From IMG/VR virus record IMGVR_UViG_3300010392_000770, positions 1 through 28,997 of that record: a stretch of 28,997 nucleotides of DNA; one strand, given 5' to 3'. This DNA is from a virus. The notes beneath the pieces are model-generated. The model searched no databases, was not told the origin of the DNA, and saw only the letters and a list, made by a program, of their open reading frames with translations. Positions 1 to 7,183 of the stretch are shown here, in pieces. Within the stretch, counting starts at the first letter, position 1, and each line of letters begins with the position of its first letter. The position numbers and the translations under genes are program-made.

Positions 1-105
1 CCCGTGGTGAAAATGGCCGCCCGCCCACGTGATTTTTATGTGGAGTTGGACAAGGAAGGCGGCGAAACTATTGGCATGCGGATCACAGCAGAATCGCCGC
101 ACTAG
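1..105 (+). CDS. C-terminal end of a phage head protein, probably portal (partial)
   Basis: An open frame enters from the left edge and stops with TAG at 103-105, giving 34 visible residues ending in ITAESPH. Nothing in this fragment is diagnostic. Position is the only clue: it lies directly before two small genes, a scaffold and a major capsid gene, where podoviruses usually carry the portal (head-tail connector) gene. It is followed by a strong GC-rich hairpin. Reading it as portal is inference from gene order; the truncated end could belong to another head protein. Confidence 0.5.
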   Translation, partial: PVVKMAARPRDFYVELDKEGGETIGMRITAESPH

Positions 106-113
106 GCGAGGGC

Positions 114-139
114 GCGGGAGTACGCTAAGCTACTCCCGC
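114..139 (+). terminator. GC-rich hairpin after the first gene
   Basis: Arms GCGGGAGTA (114-122) and TACTCCCGC (131-139) are perfectly complementary over 9 bp; inside, GC/GC (124-125 with 129-130) can add two pairs around a TAA loop after one bulged base. The hairpin starts 8 nt after the stop of the preceding gene. There is no T-tract downstream, so it is not a textbook intrinsic terminator. It could be a weak terminator, a transcript-end stabiliser or an RNA processing site. Confidence 0.45.
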
Positions 140-177
140 ATATGAAACAATGAGTTGTATAGCAGAGGTATATCAAG

Positions 178-360
178 ATGCCAAAAGGACAGGGTTACAG
201 CTACGGGAATTCCAAAATGTACGGCACCACGAAATCCAGCGCGCGGCAAGCGCCTATGGATAAGGATGCTGGCAACACTGGAAAACCCATCGGTGACACC
301 GGCAAGAAATGCCCGAAAGGCAATAGCCGGACCCGTGGGGCCGCTGACCGTTACAAGTGA
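178..360 (+). CDS. Small hypothetical phage protein (60 aa)
   Basis: The start is ATG at 178 with AGAGG at 163-167 as ribosome-binding site. The 60-residue product begins MPKGQGYSYGNSKMYG and is rich in Gly, Lys and Ser with no hydrophobic segment. The first half is Gly/Tyr-rich and the second half basic, suggesting a flexible, possibly nucleic-acid- or capsid-associated peptide. Its stop overlaps the GTG start of the next gene (GTGA), so the two are translationally coupled. No family is recognised. Another frame open at 155-379 covers the same bases but lacks a comparable ribosome-binding site and does not fit the GTGA junction. Confidence 0.65.
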   Translation: MPKGQGYSYGNSKMYGTTKSSARQAPMDKDAGNTGKPIGDTGKKCPKGNSRTRGAADRYK

Positions 361-677
361 GCGATGCCAATACCAGTAATGCGCATCTAAGGCGCGGTAC
401 GTCCAAACGGCAATCGCCGGACGTACAGGCCGAAGAAGCGGAACGGTTGCTAAACGATCCCGCGTTTATACGTGGTTTCGAGGCCGTGCACGAAGGGCTG
501 ATTAACGAAATCCGCAATCTCAAGCACGATGGCCAGGAAGTGACTGACAATTACGAACGCGAGTTGTGCAGGACATTGCGGACGCTAGGCAGCGTCAAGC
601 GTGCAATCGCACTGGGCGTTCAAGGTCAAAAATTACGGCTTGCGGATTTTAGCCCGCAAGCACCAACACAGGAATAA
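357..677 (+). CDS. Small conserved-type phage head-region protein (106 aa)
   Basis: The start is GTG at 357, overlapping the previous stop (GTGA). The protein is mostly helical: residues about 25-50 (EEAERLLNDPAFIRGFEAVH) and 50-90 (charged helices, ending in a KRAIALG stretch) look like two or three amphipathic helices. The product is hydrophilic without transmembrane segments. Small helical genes of this kind often sit between portal and scaffold in phages, but I cannot assign a function. The next gene, the scaffold, begins 4 nt after the stop, consistent with one operon. Confidence 0.7.
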   Translation: MSDANTSNAHLRRGTSKRQSPDVQAEEAERLLNDPAFIRGFEAVHEGLINEIRNLKHDGQEVTDNYERELCRTLRTLGSVKRAIALGVQGQKLRLADFSPQAPTQE

Positions 678-680
678 GCA

Positions 681-1901
681 ATGGCGGATCAGGAAGTCAA
701 CCGACAATCTCCGGTACCAACAAGCGGACCGGAAGGCTCGGACCTTCGTTCAGTAGCCAGTCGTATCGAGGGGCTACTGGATGATGATGGACAGTTTAAC
801 CCTAACCCGCAACAGTTAAGCCGTGGCCACCCGGATTACAACCCGGATACGGACCCACGAAATGTACCATCTGAACGTGATGACCGAGGACGCTTCAAAG
901 CTGCTGCGTCTGAGGAAGGGGGCGAACAGCCACCCACAGAGGCTGAAGAAGATCAGCCAGCAGCAGGGGAAGATCAAACCGAGGACACCGAGCGCGAAGC
1001 CGGTGACACCGAGGACGATCGGACCGAACCGGCACCCGAAACCGCCGACGAAAGCACGCAAGAAACTGACAGCATCGAAACACTCGAACAACTGGCATCC
1101 GCGCTTGAGGTTCCACTGGATCAACTCAAAAGCGAGATTACCCATTCATTTCGAGCGGCTGACGGTGATGTAACAGTGACCCTTGCCGAGCTGGAAGCAG
1201 GCTACCAGAAGGACGCCGATTACAGACGCAATACCGGCAAGTTGGCAGAAGATCGCCGCCGCGCAGAGCAGGATTATAAGCTCAACATGCAGCAGTTTGA
1301 GCAGCAGCATTCATTTCTCGCACAAGGGTTGAATGTAACTGAGCAGCTAATCGCACAGGAGTTGAATGATCCACGCCTAGCCCAATTACGTGAGAGTGAC
1401 CCCGCTGAATGGACAGCTCGTCGCGAGGAAATTGGACAGCGTGTCGGACAATTACGCCAAACGCGCCAACAAGCGGCGCAGCAATACGACCAATTCAGAA
1501 CACAGGCACGTGGCGAGTTAAAGCAACGGGAAGAAACAGCGCTGAGAGAGCGGCTGCCCGACTTTGGCACCGAGCACGTGCAAATCGCACGCGGTGCGAT
1601 GGATTCGCTTGGTTACAATAACGAGGAAATTGCCGAGATTTTTGATCACCGGTTGGTGCTTGGGGCGCTAGAATTGGCCACGCTGCGAGCAGAAAACAAA
1701 CAGCTACGTGAAGAAAAATCGAAAGCGCGGGATACAGTAAAGCGGGTTAAGAAAGATATTCCAAAGCTGACCAAACCGGGCAAACAGCAATTACGCGGGC
1801 CGAAAGGCATCAAGCGTGACAACGTAACGCGATTGAAAGAGCGAGCAAGAAAATCTGGATCGGTCGATGACGCTGCGCGAGTAATCGAAACGATGATTTA
1901 G
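681..1901 (+). CDS. Capsid scaffolding protein (406 aa)
   Basis: This is the likely scaffold on which the major capsid protein assembles before being removed on DNA packaging. Residues 60-130 are extremely acidic (runs such as TEAEEDQPAAGEDQTEDTER). Residues about 180-290 are Gln/Glu/Arg-rich and predicted helical/coiled coil. Residues 335-406 are basic, fitting a scaffold tail that contacts capsid subunits. It lies immediately before the capsid gene, the usual position. ATG at 681 has AGGAA at 670-674. No protease motif is visible, so this appears to be a plain scaffold. Sequence similarity among scaffolds is low, so the call rests on composition and position. Confidence 0.85.
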   Translation: MADQEVNRQSPVPTSGPEGSDLRSVASRIEGLLDDDGQFNPNPQQLSRGHPDYNPDTDPRNVPSERDDRGRFKAAASEEGGEQPPTEAEEDQPAAGEDQTEDTEREAGDTEDDRTEPAPETADESTQETDSIETLEQLASALEVPLDQLKSEITHSFRAADGDVTVTLAELEAGYQKDADYRRNTGKLAEDRRRAEQDYKLNMQQFEQQHSFLAQGLNVTEQLIAQELNDPRLAQLRESDPAEWTARREEIGQRVGQLRQTRQQAAQQYDQFRTQARGELKQREETALRERLPDFGTEHVQIARGAMDSLGYNNEEIAEIFDHRLVLGALELATLRAENKQLREEKSKARDTVKRVKKDIPKLTKPGKQQLRGPKGIKRDNVTRLKERARKSGSVDDAARVIETMI

Positions 1902-1912
1902 AGGGTAGCCCA

Positions 1913-2929
1913 ATGAGCGCAACAAATTTTGACCGCTTCGATCTTGCGACCGAAGGCGATAATGTCCGCGAGGATTTAACGGATGTAATCTATAACATTT
2001 CCCCCACCGAAGTACCGCTACAGGCGAACGCTGGCCGGGGAAACGCAGACCAAACACTGCACGAATGGCAGATCGACGAACTGGCCGCCGTGGACACCGG
2101 CAATGCCGCAATCGACGGCGCTGATTTTGGCGCGGACGCTTCGGACCCGGCACAGCGCATCGGCGTGTTCTGTCAGATTTCGATCAAGTACATCGCAGTT
2201 TCCCGGCGTGCCAATATCGTCAATAAGGCCGGAAGAAAATCGGAGTTGGCCTATCAAATTGCTAAGAAAGGCAAGGAGTTGCGTAGGGATGTTGAAGCTA
2301 TTTCTACGTTAAACCAAGCCACGCTACAGGGCAACAGCACCACCGCTTCTCTGACTGCCGGACTGGGCGCTTGGATTGCCACTAACACCGTGCGCGGTGC
2401 CGGTGGTGCTGATCCGACACTGAGCGGCGGCACGTTTGGCCAGCCGACCACGGCAGCCGTGGATTCGGCCACACCAGTAGCGCTGACTGAAACCAATATG
2501 TTGCAGGTGTTGCGTGAATGTTACATTGCGGGCGGCAACCCCAATATGTTGATGTGCGGAACCACGGTCAAACAGCGGTTCAGCAATTTCATGTTTACGG
2601 CGAACGCGCGCATCGCTACACAGCGCCAGGACCAGGGGCCGGTTAACCGTGGCGGCGTTTCCGTAGTGGGTGCCGTTGACGTGTACGTGTCCGACTTCAC
2701 TGTGCTCGATGTGGTTCCGAATCGCTTCCAGCGTGAACGCGATTTCTGGATTCTGGACACCGAATACTGGGAAATTTCGTATCTGGACGGATACAAAACT
2801 GAGAGTATCGCCAAAATTGGTGATGCTGAAAGACGGCAGATTTTGGTGGACTGGTGTCTTACCAGTAACAACGAAGCTGCCAGCGGTGTTGTGGCTGACG
2901 TTGACGAAACGGTAGCGATGACGGCTTAA
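1913..2929 (+). CDS. Major capsid protein, SU10/DUF5309-like (338 aa)
   Basis: This gene makes the main subunit of the icosahedral head. The N-terminal region holds the pattern I recognise from the SU10-like/DUF5309 capsid family: an N-terminal stretch ending in YNISPTEVPL, then THE-like TLHEWQIDELAA (about residues 48-60), followed by a long helix rich in basic residues (KAGRKSELAYQIAKKGKELR, about 104-124). The C-terminal half contains GGVSVVGAVDVYVSDF and DFWILDTEYWEISYLDGYK typical of HK97-fold P- and A-domain strands. The length fits the family. ATG at 1913 follows AGAGGG (1900-1905 region), 11 nt after the scaffold stop. A strong hairpin follows the gene. Confidence 0.9.
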   Translation: MSATNFDRFDLATEGDNVREDLTDVIYNISPTEVPLQANAGRGNADQTLHEWQIDELAAVDTGNAAIDGADFGADASDPAQRIGVFCQISIKYIAVSRRANIVNKAGRKSELAYQIAKKGKELRRDVEAISTLNQATLQGNSTTASLTAGLGAWIATNTVRGAGGADPTLSGGTFGQPTTAAVDSATPVALTETNMLQVLRECYIAGGNPNMLMCGTTVKQRFSNFMFTANARIATQRQDQGPVNRGGVSVVGAVDVYVSDFTVLDVVPNRFQRERDFWILDTEYWEISYLDGYKTESIAKIGDAERRQILVDWCLTSNNEAASGVVADVDETVAMTA

Positions 2930-2951
2930 ACTTCACGAACAGCAGAGGCAG

Positions 2952-2974
2952 CACGGGCGGCAGCGTCGCCCGTG
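2952..2974 (+). terminator. Hairpin after the major capsid gene
   Basis: CACGGGCG (2952-2959) and CGCCCGTG (2967-2974) are perfectly complementary 8-bp arms around a 7-nt loop (GCAGCGT), beginning 22 nt after the capsid stop. A T-tract is absent; the next bases are TCTCAATCC. Partial terminators or mRNA-stabilising hairpins after the capsid gene are common in phages because they set capsid expression above that of downstream genes. Function here is inferred. Confidence 0.5.
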
Positions 2975-2998
2975 TCTCAATCCTGCATAGGAATCGAA

Positions 2999-3496
2999 AT
3001 GCCACGGGTAAAGATTAAACAGCTCGATGAACGCGTCTCCACGCAGGGTTTGCACATGGGTGGTGGGCCGGAACGGCGTAAGCTGGAGCCGGGCGAAGTA
3101 ATCGACATTGCCGAGGATTTCCTATTGCCGGATGGCCAAGCGTTATTGGAGGTACTTTGGCAAACCGGTAAGCTGGAAATGACGCTGGATGCCATTACGC
3201 GACCACTGGATTACGCCAGTTATCGCGAGGGCAAACTGTGCTCCCCAACGTGTAAACCCCGTGACATTTCCGAAACTGCGGAAATGGAAAAGGCACGTGC
3301 AGCGGTGGCTGTGCGTATTCTCAAAACAGAGTCAGATGCGCCGCTACCAGCGGACTCGCCCGCAGAAGACGTGCCCGACTCTGAGCCTATGACAGCGGCG
3401 GTTGAACTACCACCACATACAACCGCCAAAAATCGACGGGCTGAGCGCCGGGCCGCACTAAAGGCGGCACAACGTGGGGCAGAGATTTCTACTTGA
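2999..3496 (+). CDS. Hypothetical head-region protein (165 aa)
   Basis: I place the start at ATG 2999 because AGGAA lies at 2989-2993; the longer GTG start at 2972 would fall inside the post-capsid hairpin. The product begins MPRVKIKQLDERVSTQG. Its first 70 residues contain a short alternating pattern ending in EVIDIAEDFLLPDGQALLEV, resembling a small beta-rich domain. Residues 100-165 are acidic-Pro then basic-Ala, low-complexity and probably disordered. The gene lies between capsid and head-tail adaptor genes, where head-completion or decoration proteins are often found, but no family is recognised. Its end overlaps the next start by 23 nt. Confidence 0.7.
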   Translation: MPRVKIKQLDERVSTQGLHMGGGPERRKLEPGEVIDIAEDFLLPDGQALLEVLWQTGKLEMTLDAITRPLDYASYREGKLCSPTCKPRDISETAEMEKARAAVAVRILKTESDAPLPADSPAEDVPDSEPMTAAVELPPHTTAKNRRAERRAALKAAQRGAEIST

Positions 3497-3824
3497 TATA
3501 GCACCAACAGGCGTACAACACTACGTTGACATCGATGCAGACGGCGACGCGATCACCCTGATCGAGCACACGCCGACCAGTATTGAAAGCGAAATTCTGG
3601 ATGACTGCGCGCGCAAGCGTTCGCTGGTGCAGGGGCGCGGGCGGCCATTTCAGCACGCCGCGCAAATTCCGATCAATACGTATTACCTGTGGAAAAAGGA
3701 ATGGCGGCAGCGTTACCGTGATTCTATGACATGGCCGGAATTCGAGGTTATGAAATTGAATTCCCGCGATGTCTGCAAACTACGCACCGGCTACCAGCGC
3801 AGCGTTTACGGTAAAAAGTTATGA
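3474..3824 (+). CDS. Hypothetical head-completion region protein (116 aa)
   Basis: The frame starts with GTG at 3474, with AAGG at 3461-3464 nearby, overlapping the upstream gene, and ends overlapping the ATG of the adaptor gene (ATGA). The first part (QHYVDIDADGDAITLIEHTP) looks like beta strands; the second part is basic and aromatic (INTYYLWKKEWRQRYRDS), followed by a short helical segment. The tight coupling on both sides implies a structural role alongside the capsid and adaptor. Homologous small proteins between capsid and adaptor are frequent in phages of this type, but I cannot name one with certainty. Confidence 0.7.
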   Translation: MGQRFLLDIAPTGVQHYVDIDADGDAITLIEHTPTSIESEILDDCARKRSLVQGRGRPFQHAAQIPINTYYLWKKEWRQRYRDSMTWPEFEVMKLNSRDVCKLRTGYQRSVYGKKL

Positions 3825-4486
3825 GCAGCTTAGGGCAGCTCAAAACGTCAGTCGATGCATGGCTGGCGCGCGATGACGTGGCCGTAACCAACGCGGATTT
3901 CCCGCAGATTTTGGCAATTGCGGAATCCAATATCGCCCGCGATTTACGGCTGGCGATACAGGAAGCCACGGCCACGCTCAATATCACCGGGCAATCTATA
4001 GATTTGCCAAGCGATTTTCTCGAAGCGCGCAACCCATTTATCGATGACAACATTCGTCGCATCGAGTACATGACACCCCAGGCGCTGCGTGAATCGAGCG
4101 CATGGCAAAACGGCCGTGCGGGGGCGTTTTACACGCTCGAAGGAAACAACGCATCGCCGCTCACGGCAGGCGCGCTCACGTGGCAAATGACGATTGCCGG
4201 ACCCGGCAGCGTATCGACACCGGTCGATGTGCAAATCAATTATTGGGCGCGCTTTCCGGCGCTGGTTAACGACCCCGATACCAACTGGCTGATGGTCAAT
4301 CATTACGACATCTATCTGTATGCCACACTGCGCGCCGCGTGTGAGTACATACAGGAAGATGTGCTCGAAGACCGGTATCAAGCCAAGTATGACATGGCTA
4401 TCGAGAAACAGAATCGGCATGAAAATCGTAAGCGCTATGGCGCGATGCCCAAACAAGCCTACGCCAATCCGCGAGGCGTGGTATGA
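3821..4486 (+). CDS. Head-tail adaptor protein (221 aa)
   Basis: This is a probable ring-forming adaptor that binds below the portal and joins the head to the short tail. The N-terminus (LGQLKTSVDAWLARDDV, then IAESNIARDLRL) is the helical pattern I recognise from SU10-type/P22 gp4-like/T7 gp11-like adaptors. The middle (residues about 50-135) carries beta strands with IDLPSDFLEAR. The C-terminus has a long helix (YLYATLRAACEYIQEDVLED then RYQAKYDMAIEKQNR), typical of this fold. It lies directly before the stabilisation protein, as in P22 and SU10-like phages. Start and stop both overlap the neighbouring genes by 4 nt. Confidence 0.85.
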   Translation: MSSLGQLKTSVDAWLARDDVAVTNADFPQILAIAESNIARDLRLAIQEATATLNITGQSIDLPSDFLEARNPFIDDNIRRIEYMTPQALRESSAWQNGRAGAFYTLEGNNASPLTAGALTWQMTIAGPGSVSTPVDVQINYWARFPALVNDPDTNWLMVNHYDIYLYATLRAACEYIQEDVLEDRYQAKYDMAIEKQNRHENRKRYGAMPKQAYANPRGVV

Positions 4487-5958
4487 GCACCGAAGCACAG
4501 GTGATTGAGTTTGCAGAGTGGTTGCCGGACTTGCCGCAGTACAGCAATCCCGGCGCGCTGATTGCGCTTAATGTCATTCCACAGCTCAAATCTTATAGAG
4601 CGTTGAACGATCTCAGCTCGTTTACCAATGCGTTGGCCAATGTGTGTCTGGGCGCGTTCTGGGCGCGTGATGATAACAATGTGGTGTTTAACTTTTGCGG
4701 CGATATCGATGATCTGTATCAACTGTCCGGTGGCAATACGTGGATCGTTGTAAGCGGCGCAAGCGCGCCTTACTCCGCGTCAAATTGGGAGTTTACGCAG
4801 TTCGGCAACCGCGTGATTGCTACCGCCATCGAGTCGCCCATGCAGAAATGGGATTTAGGCGTGGATGCCGTGTTTTCAGATTTGGCAGGCAACCCGCCAC
4901 AAGCCAAACGTATCGCCACCGTGCGCGATTTCGTGATGGTTGGCGACATCGACAGCCTTGGACCCAATTTCATCCAGTGGAGCGCGTACAACAACAGCGA
5001 ACTGTGGACACCAAGCCTTTCCACGCAATCCGATTTCCAAGAAATTTTCGGCAGAGGTGGACGGGTGCAGCGCATCGTACCCGGCGAATACGCGGTAATT
5101 TTTTTGGAGCAATCCATTTTTCGGGCCGATTACGCCGGGCCGCCGATTGTATTTCAAATTGATGAGGTTGAGCGCAAGCGTGGCACGCCCGCGCCCAATT
5201 CCGTGGTGTGGTCAGGCGGATTGGTTTACTACTATGGTTGGGACGGTTTTTATGTTTTCGATGGCCGCCAATCGCAGGAAATTTCAGCCAATCGGGTGTC
5301 CAATTGGTTCGCGCAAAATGCCGCTACTGATGCGCTCGATTCCATGCGCGGCGCTATCGACCGGCGCAACCGGCTGGTTATCTGGGCATTCCGTACCAGT
5401 GCCAGCGAACCTATTAACAACCGGTTGATAATTTACAACTGGGCGGCGGATAAATGGTCATACGCGGAAGTTGATACCCAGATTATTGATGAATTCGTGT
5501 CGCCCGGTTTCTCGCTCGATGCCTTAGACGGACCGTTACCGCTCGGCATTGATCTTGAATCGATACCGGTAGATAGCGATCAATTCGCTGGTGGCGCACT
5601 CAGTTTGCAAGCTTTTAACAGTTCCAATGAATCCGCCACCTTCGACGGTACGCCCTTAGCGGCAACACTCGATACCAAGGAAATCAGCGGACCCGATAAC
5701 ACGCGCATGTATTGCAACAGCATTCGCCCGCTGGTCGAGGCGAGCGGTTCAAGCACCGTTACCGTGGAAGTGGGCACCCGGAATCGGCTGCAAGACAATG
5801 TGAATTTTACCTTGCCGAAAGCGTTAAACGCGATCAACGGTGAAGCCAACGTACGGGTGAATGCCCGGTATCAACGCTATCGCATCAATATTGCCAATGG
5901 ATTCAGCCACGGCAATGGCGTTAAAGCACAAATGAGATTGAATGGAGGGCGACGCTAA
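4483..5958 (+). CDS. Tail/DNA stabilisation protein, P22 gp10-like (491 aa)
   Basis: The likely role is tail-hub or packaged-DNA-stabilisation protein sealing the head after packaging. The N-terminus begins with a Pro-rich linker (EWLPDLPQYSNPGALIALNV), then repeated beta elements such as FTQFGNRVIAT, VRDFVMVGD, GGLVYYYGWDGFYVFDGRQS and NRLIIYNWAADKWSYAEVD, which fit a beta-propeller. The length is close to P22 gp10. The C-terminal third (about 375-491) forms a second beta domain with SGSSTVTVEVGTRNRL. It follows the adaptor with ATGA overlap and precedes a Gly-rich gene with TAATG overlap. Equivalent to nozzle/tail-tube B proteins of other podoviruses. Confidence 0.85.
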   Translation: MSTEAQVIEFAEWLPDLPQYSNPGALIALNVIPQLKSYRALNDLSSFTNALANVCLGAFWARDDNNVVFNFCGDIDDLYQLSGGNTWIVVSGASAPYSASNWEFTQFGNRVIATAIESPMQKWDLGVDAVFSDLAGNPPQAKRIATVRDFVMVGDIDSLGPNFIQWSAYNNSELWTPSLSTQSDFQEIFGRGGRVQRIVPGEYAVIFLEQSIFRADYAGPPIVFQIDEVERKRGTPAPNSVVWSGGLVYYYGWDGFYVFDGRQSQEISANRVSNWFAQNAATDALDSMRGAIDRRNRLVIWAFRTSASEPINNRLIIYNWAADKWSYAEVDTQIIDEFVSPGFSLDALDGPLPLGIDLESIPVDSDQFAGGALSLQAFNSSNESATFDGTPLAATLDTKEISGPDNTRMYCNSIRPLVEASGSSTVTVEVGTRNRLQDNVNFTLPKALNAINGEANVRVNARYQRYRINIANGFSHGNGVKAQMRLNGGRR

Positions 5959-6731
5959 TGGGCGGCGGACAAGGCAGCAGTGCAATCGGGCAACTTCCGT
6001 TTAACCTGCAAAACTACATCGGCGGATCGAGTTATCCCGGCATGCAGACTGGCAATCAGCCGAGTCAGTACGGCATGAATTACGGGCAAGGCGGCGGTGG
6101 TGGTATGGGCGGTTACGGTCAAGGCCGTTATAACGCGCTGACGCAGGACATGAGCCGCCAGCAGCAAGGCCAATATGGCTTTGGTGGTTACGGCCAACAG
6201 CCATTCAGCTATCAACCGTATGGCGGCGGCCAGCAGTATGGCGGCCGTACCGGCGCATGGCCGGGCTTTGGCATGGGCGGCGCACCCGGACGGTACAACA
6301 CGGCCGGAATGGGCGGCTATGGTGGTGGCGGTTACGGCGGCTATTTCGGCGGTTCTGGCTTCGGCTACAGCGGCGGCCAGAATCCCTATGGACCCGGCAG
6401 CTATAGCGCACCCGGTGCCATGCCGTTTGGTGGCGGCAGCGGCATGAGGGGCGGCAGCTTGTTCAATCAACGCGGCGCACTTGGGCAGGCAATGGGCGCG
6501 ATCGCTAATCGCTTTGGCGGCTTTATGCCGCAACAGTATGGCATGGGCGGCTATGGCGGTGGCATGGGCGGCTATGGCGGTGGCATGGGTAGTTATGGCG
6601 CACCGTATCGGCCGGTGCGTCCGGCGCAGCAAGTTTCACCCTACGTACAGCAGCGCTCGCAATACGCGGGTGGCGCTCAAGAATTAAAGCCGTATCAGCA
6701 AAATCAGGGCTTTTTCGGCCAAGTTGAATGA
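5958..6731 (+). CDS. Gly/Tyr/Met-rich low-complexity virion-region protein (257 aa)
   Basis: The start is ATG at 5958 with GGAGG at 5944-5948. Nearly the whole product is Gly, Tyr, Gln, Met and Pro, with repeats of the type GMGGYGG and GGYGG; the only less biased stretch is around residues 165-195 (SLFNQRGALGQAMGAIANRF), which looks like one amphipathic helix. The C-terminus (about 215-257) is Gln/Tyr-rich. Such sequence is expected to be disordered or filamentous. It sits between the stabilisation protein and ejection-type proteins, so it is probably a virion component, perhaps a flexible tail or ejected protein. No family is recognised. A complete antisense open frame is a by-product of Gly codon bias. 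Confidence 0.75.
   Translation: MGGGQGSSAIGQLPFNLQNYIGGSSYPGMQTGNQPSQYGMNYGQGGGGGMGGYGQGRYNALTQDMSRQQQGQYGFGGYGQQPFSYQPYGGGQQYGGRTGAWPGFGMGGAPGRYNTAGMGGYGGGGYGGYFGGSGFGYSGGQNPYGPGSYSAPGAMPFGGGSGMRGGSLFNQRGALGQAMGAIANRFGGFMPQQYGMGGYGGGMGGYGGGMGSYGAPYRPVRPAQQVSPYVQQRSQYAGGAQELKPYQQNQGFFGQVE
6540..6602 (+). repeat. 21-bp in-frame tandem repeat in the Gly-rich gene
   Basis: Two identical 21-bp units (6540-6560 and 6561-6581), beginning GGCATGGGCGG, are followed by a third diverged unit to 6602. Each encodes a seven-residue Gly-Met-Gly-Gly-Tyr-Gly-Gly type repeat. Perfect identity of two units implies recent duplication by slippage or recombination; length change would stay in frame. Confidence 0.85.
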
Positions 6732-7183
6732 GCGCCGACCCGGAAGAAATTTTTAACGACGTGGTTGCGGCCATTGGTGGCGTGCGAGCCGAGCTGTTAA
6801 CGCTGGCGTGGCCGAAAGCCGAGCCGGTGCTGCGGCGTGCCGTCCAGCCGAGCACCGGCTACACCACGGATGCCGTGTTGGATGAATTAAAAACCGGCCA
6901 CATGCAGCTATGGGTAGTTAACGATTTTCAGGGTGTGGTAGTGACACAGATTAAGGTGCTACCGCTGCATCGGGTGCTGTGGGTGATGTTTCTAGCCGGT
7001 GACGATATGGATAGCTGGCTGGCTGATTGGATTACCGTACAGGAAGCCTACGCCCGGCACAATAACTGTGCAGCCGTGGAGTTTTCCGGCCGCCACGGCT
7101 GGATCAAAGTAGCCGCCAAAAAGCACCCGGCATACAAACCGACGTGGACCATTTTCAGGAGAGAGCTAGATCATGGGCAGTAA
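6728..7183 (+). CDS. Conserved-type phage protein, possibly acetyltransferase-like fold (151 aa)
   Basis: ATG overlaps the previous stop (ATGA) and the end overlaps the next gene by 11 nt. The protein has alternating strands and helices: LWVVNDFQGVVVTQIKVLP, a hydrophobic strand VLWVMFLAGDD, a helix WITVQEAYARHNN, then CAAVEFSGRHGWIKVAAKK. This order resembles the GNAT-like small proteins sometimes coded among podovirus virion genes, in which a strand is followed by an Arg/Gly-containing turn and helix. The acetyl-CoA binding loop is not clear, so enzymatic activity is doubtful. The location suggests a virion-assembly accessory protein; the fold assignment is inference. Confidence 0.65.
   Translation: MSADPEEIFNDVVAAIGGVRAELLTLAWPKAEPVLRRAVQPSTGYTTDAVLDELKTGHMQLWVVNDFQGVVVTQIKVLPLHRVLWVMFLAGDDMDSWLADWITVQEAYARHNNCAAVEFSGRHGWIKVAAKKHPAYKPTWTIFRRELDHGQ

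Noticed and set aside
155-379. 74-aa open frame overlapping the 60-aa gene
   Set aside because: The competing frame at 178 has a better ribosome-binding site and the GTGA junction with the next gene.
2972-2998. GTG start for the gene after the capsid
   Set aside because: It would sit in the right arm of a hairpin; ATG 2999 has AGGAA at the right distance.
3944-4498. 184-aa open frame on the minus strand over the adaptor gene
   Set aside because: No ribosome-binding site, opposite to a recognisable adaptor gene, composition typical of antisense reading.
5955-6632. 225-aa open frame on the minus strand across the Gly-rich gene
   Set aside because: Its Ala/His/Thr-rich sequence mirrors the GGC/GGT Gly repeats of the plus-strand gene; there is no ribosome-binding site or sensible folding pattern.
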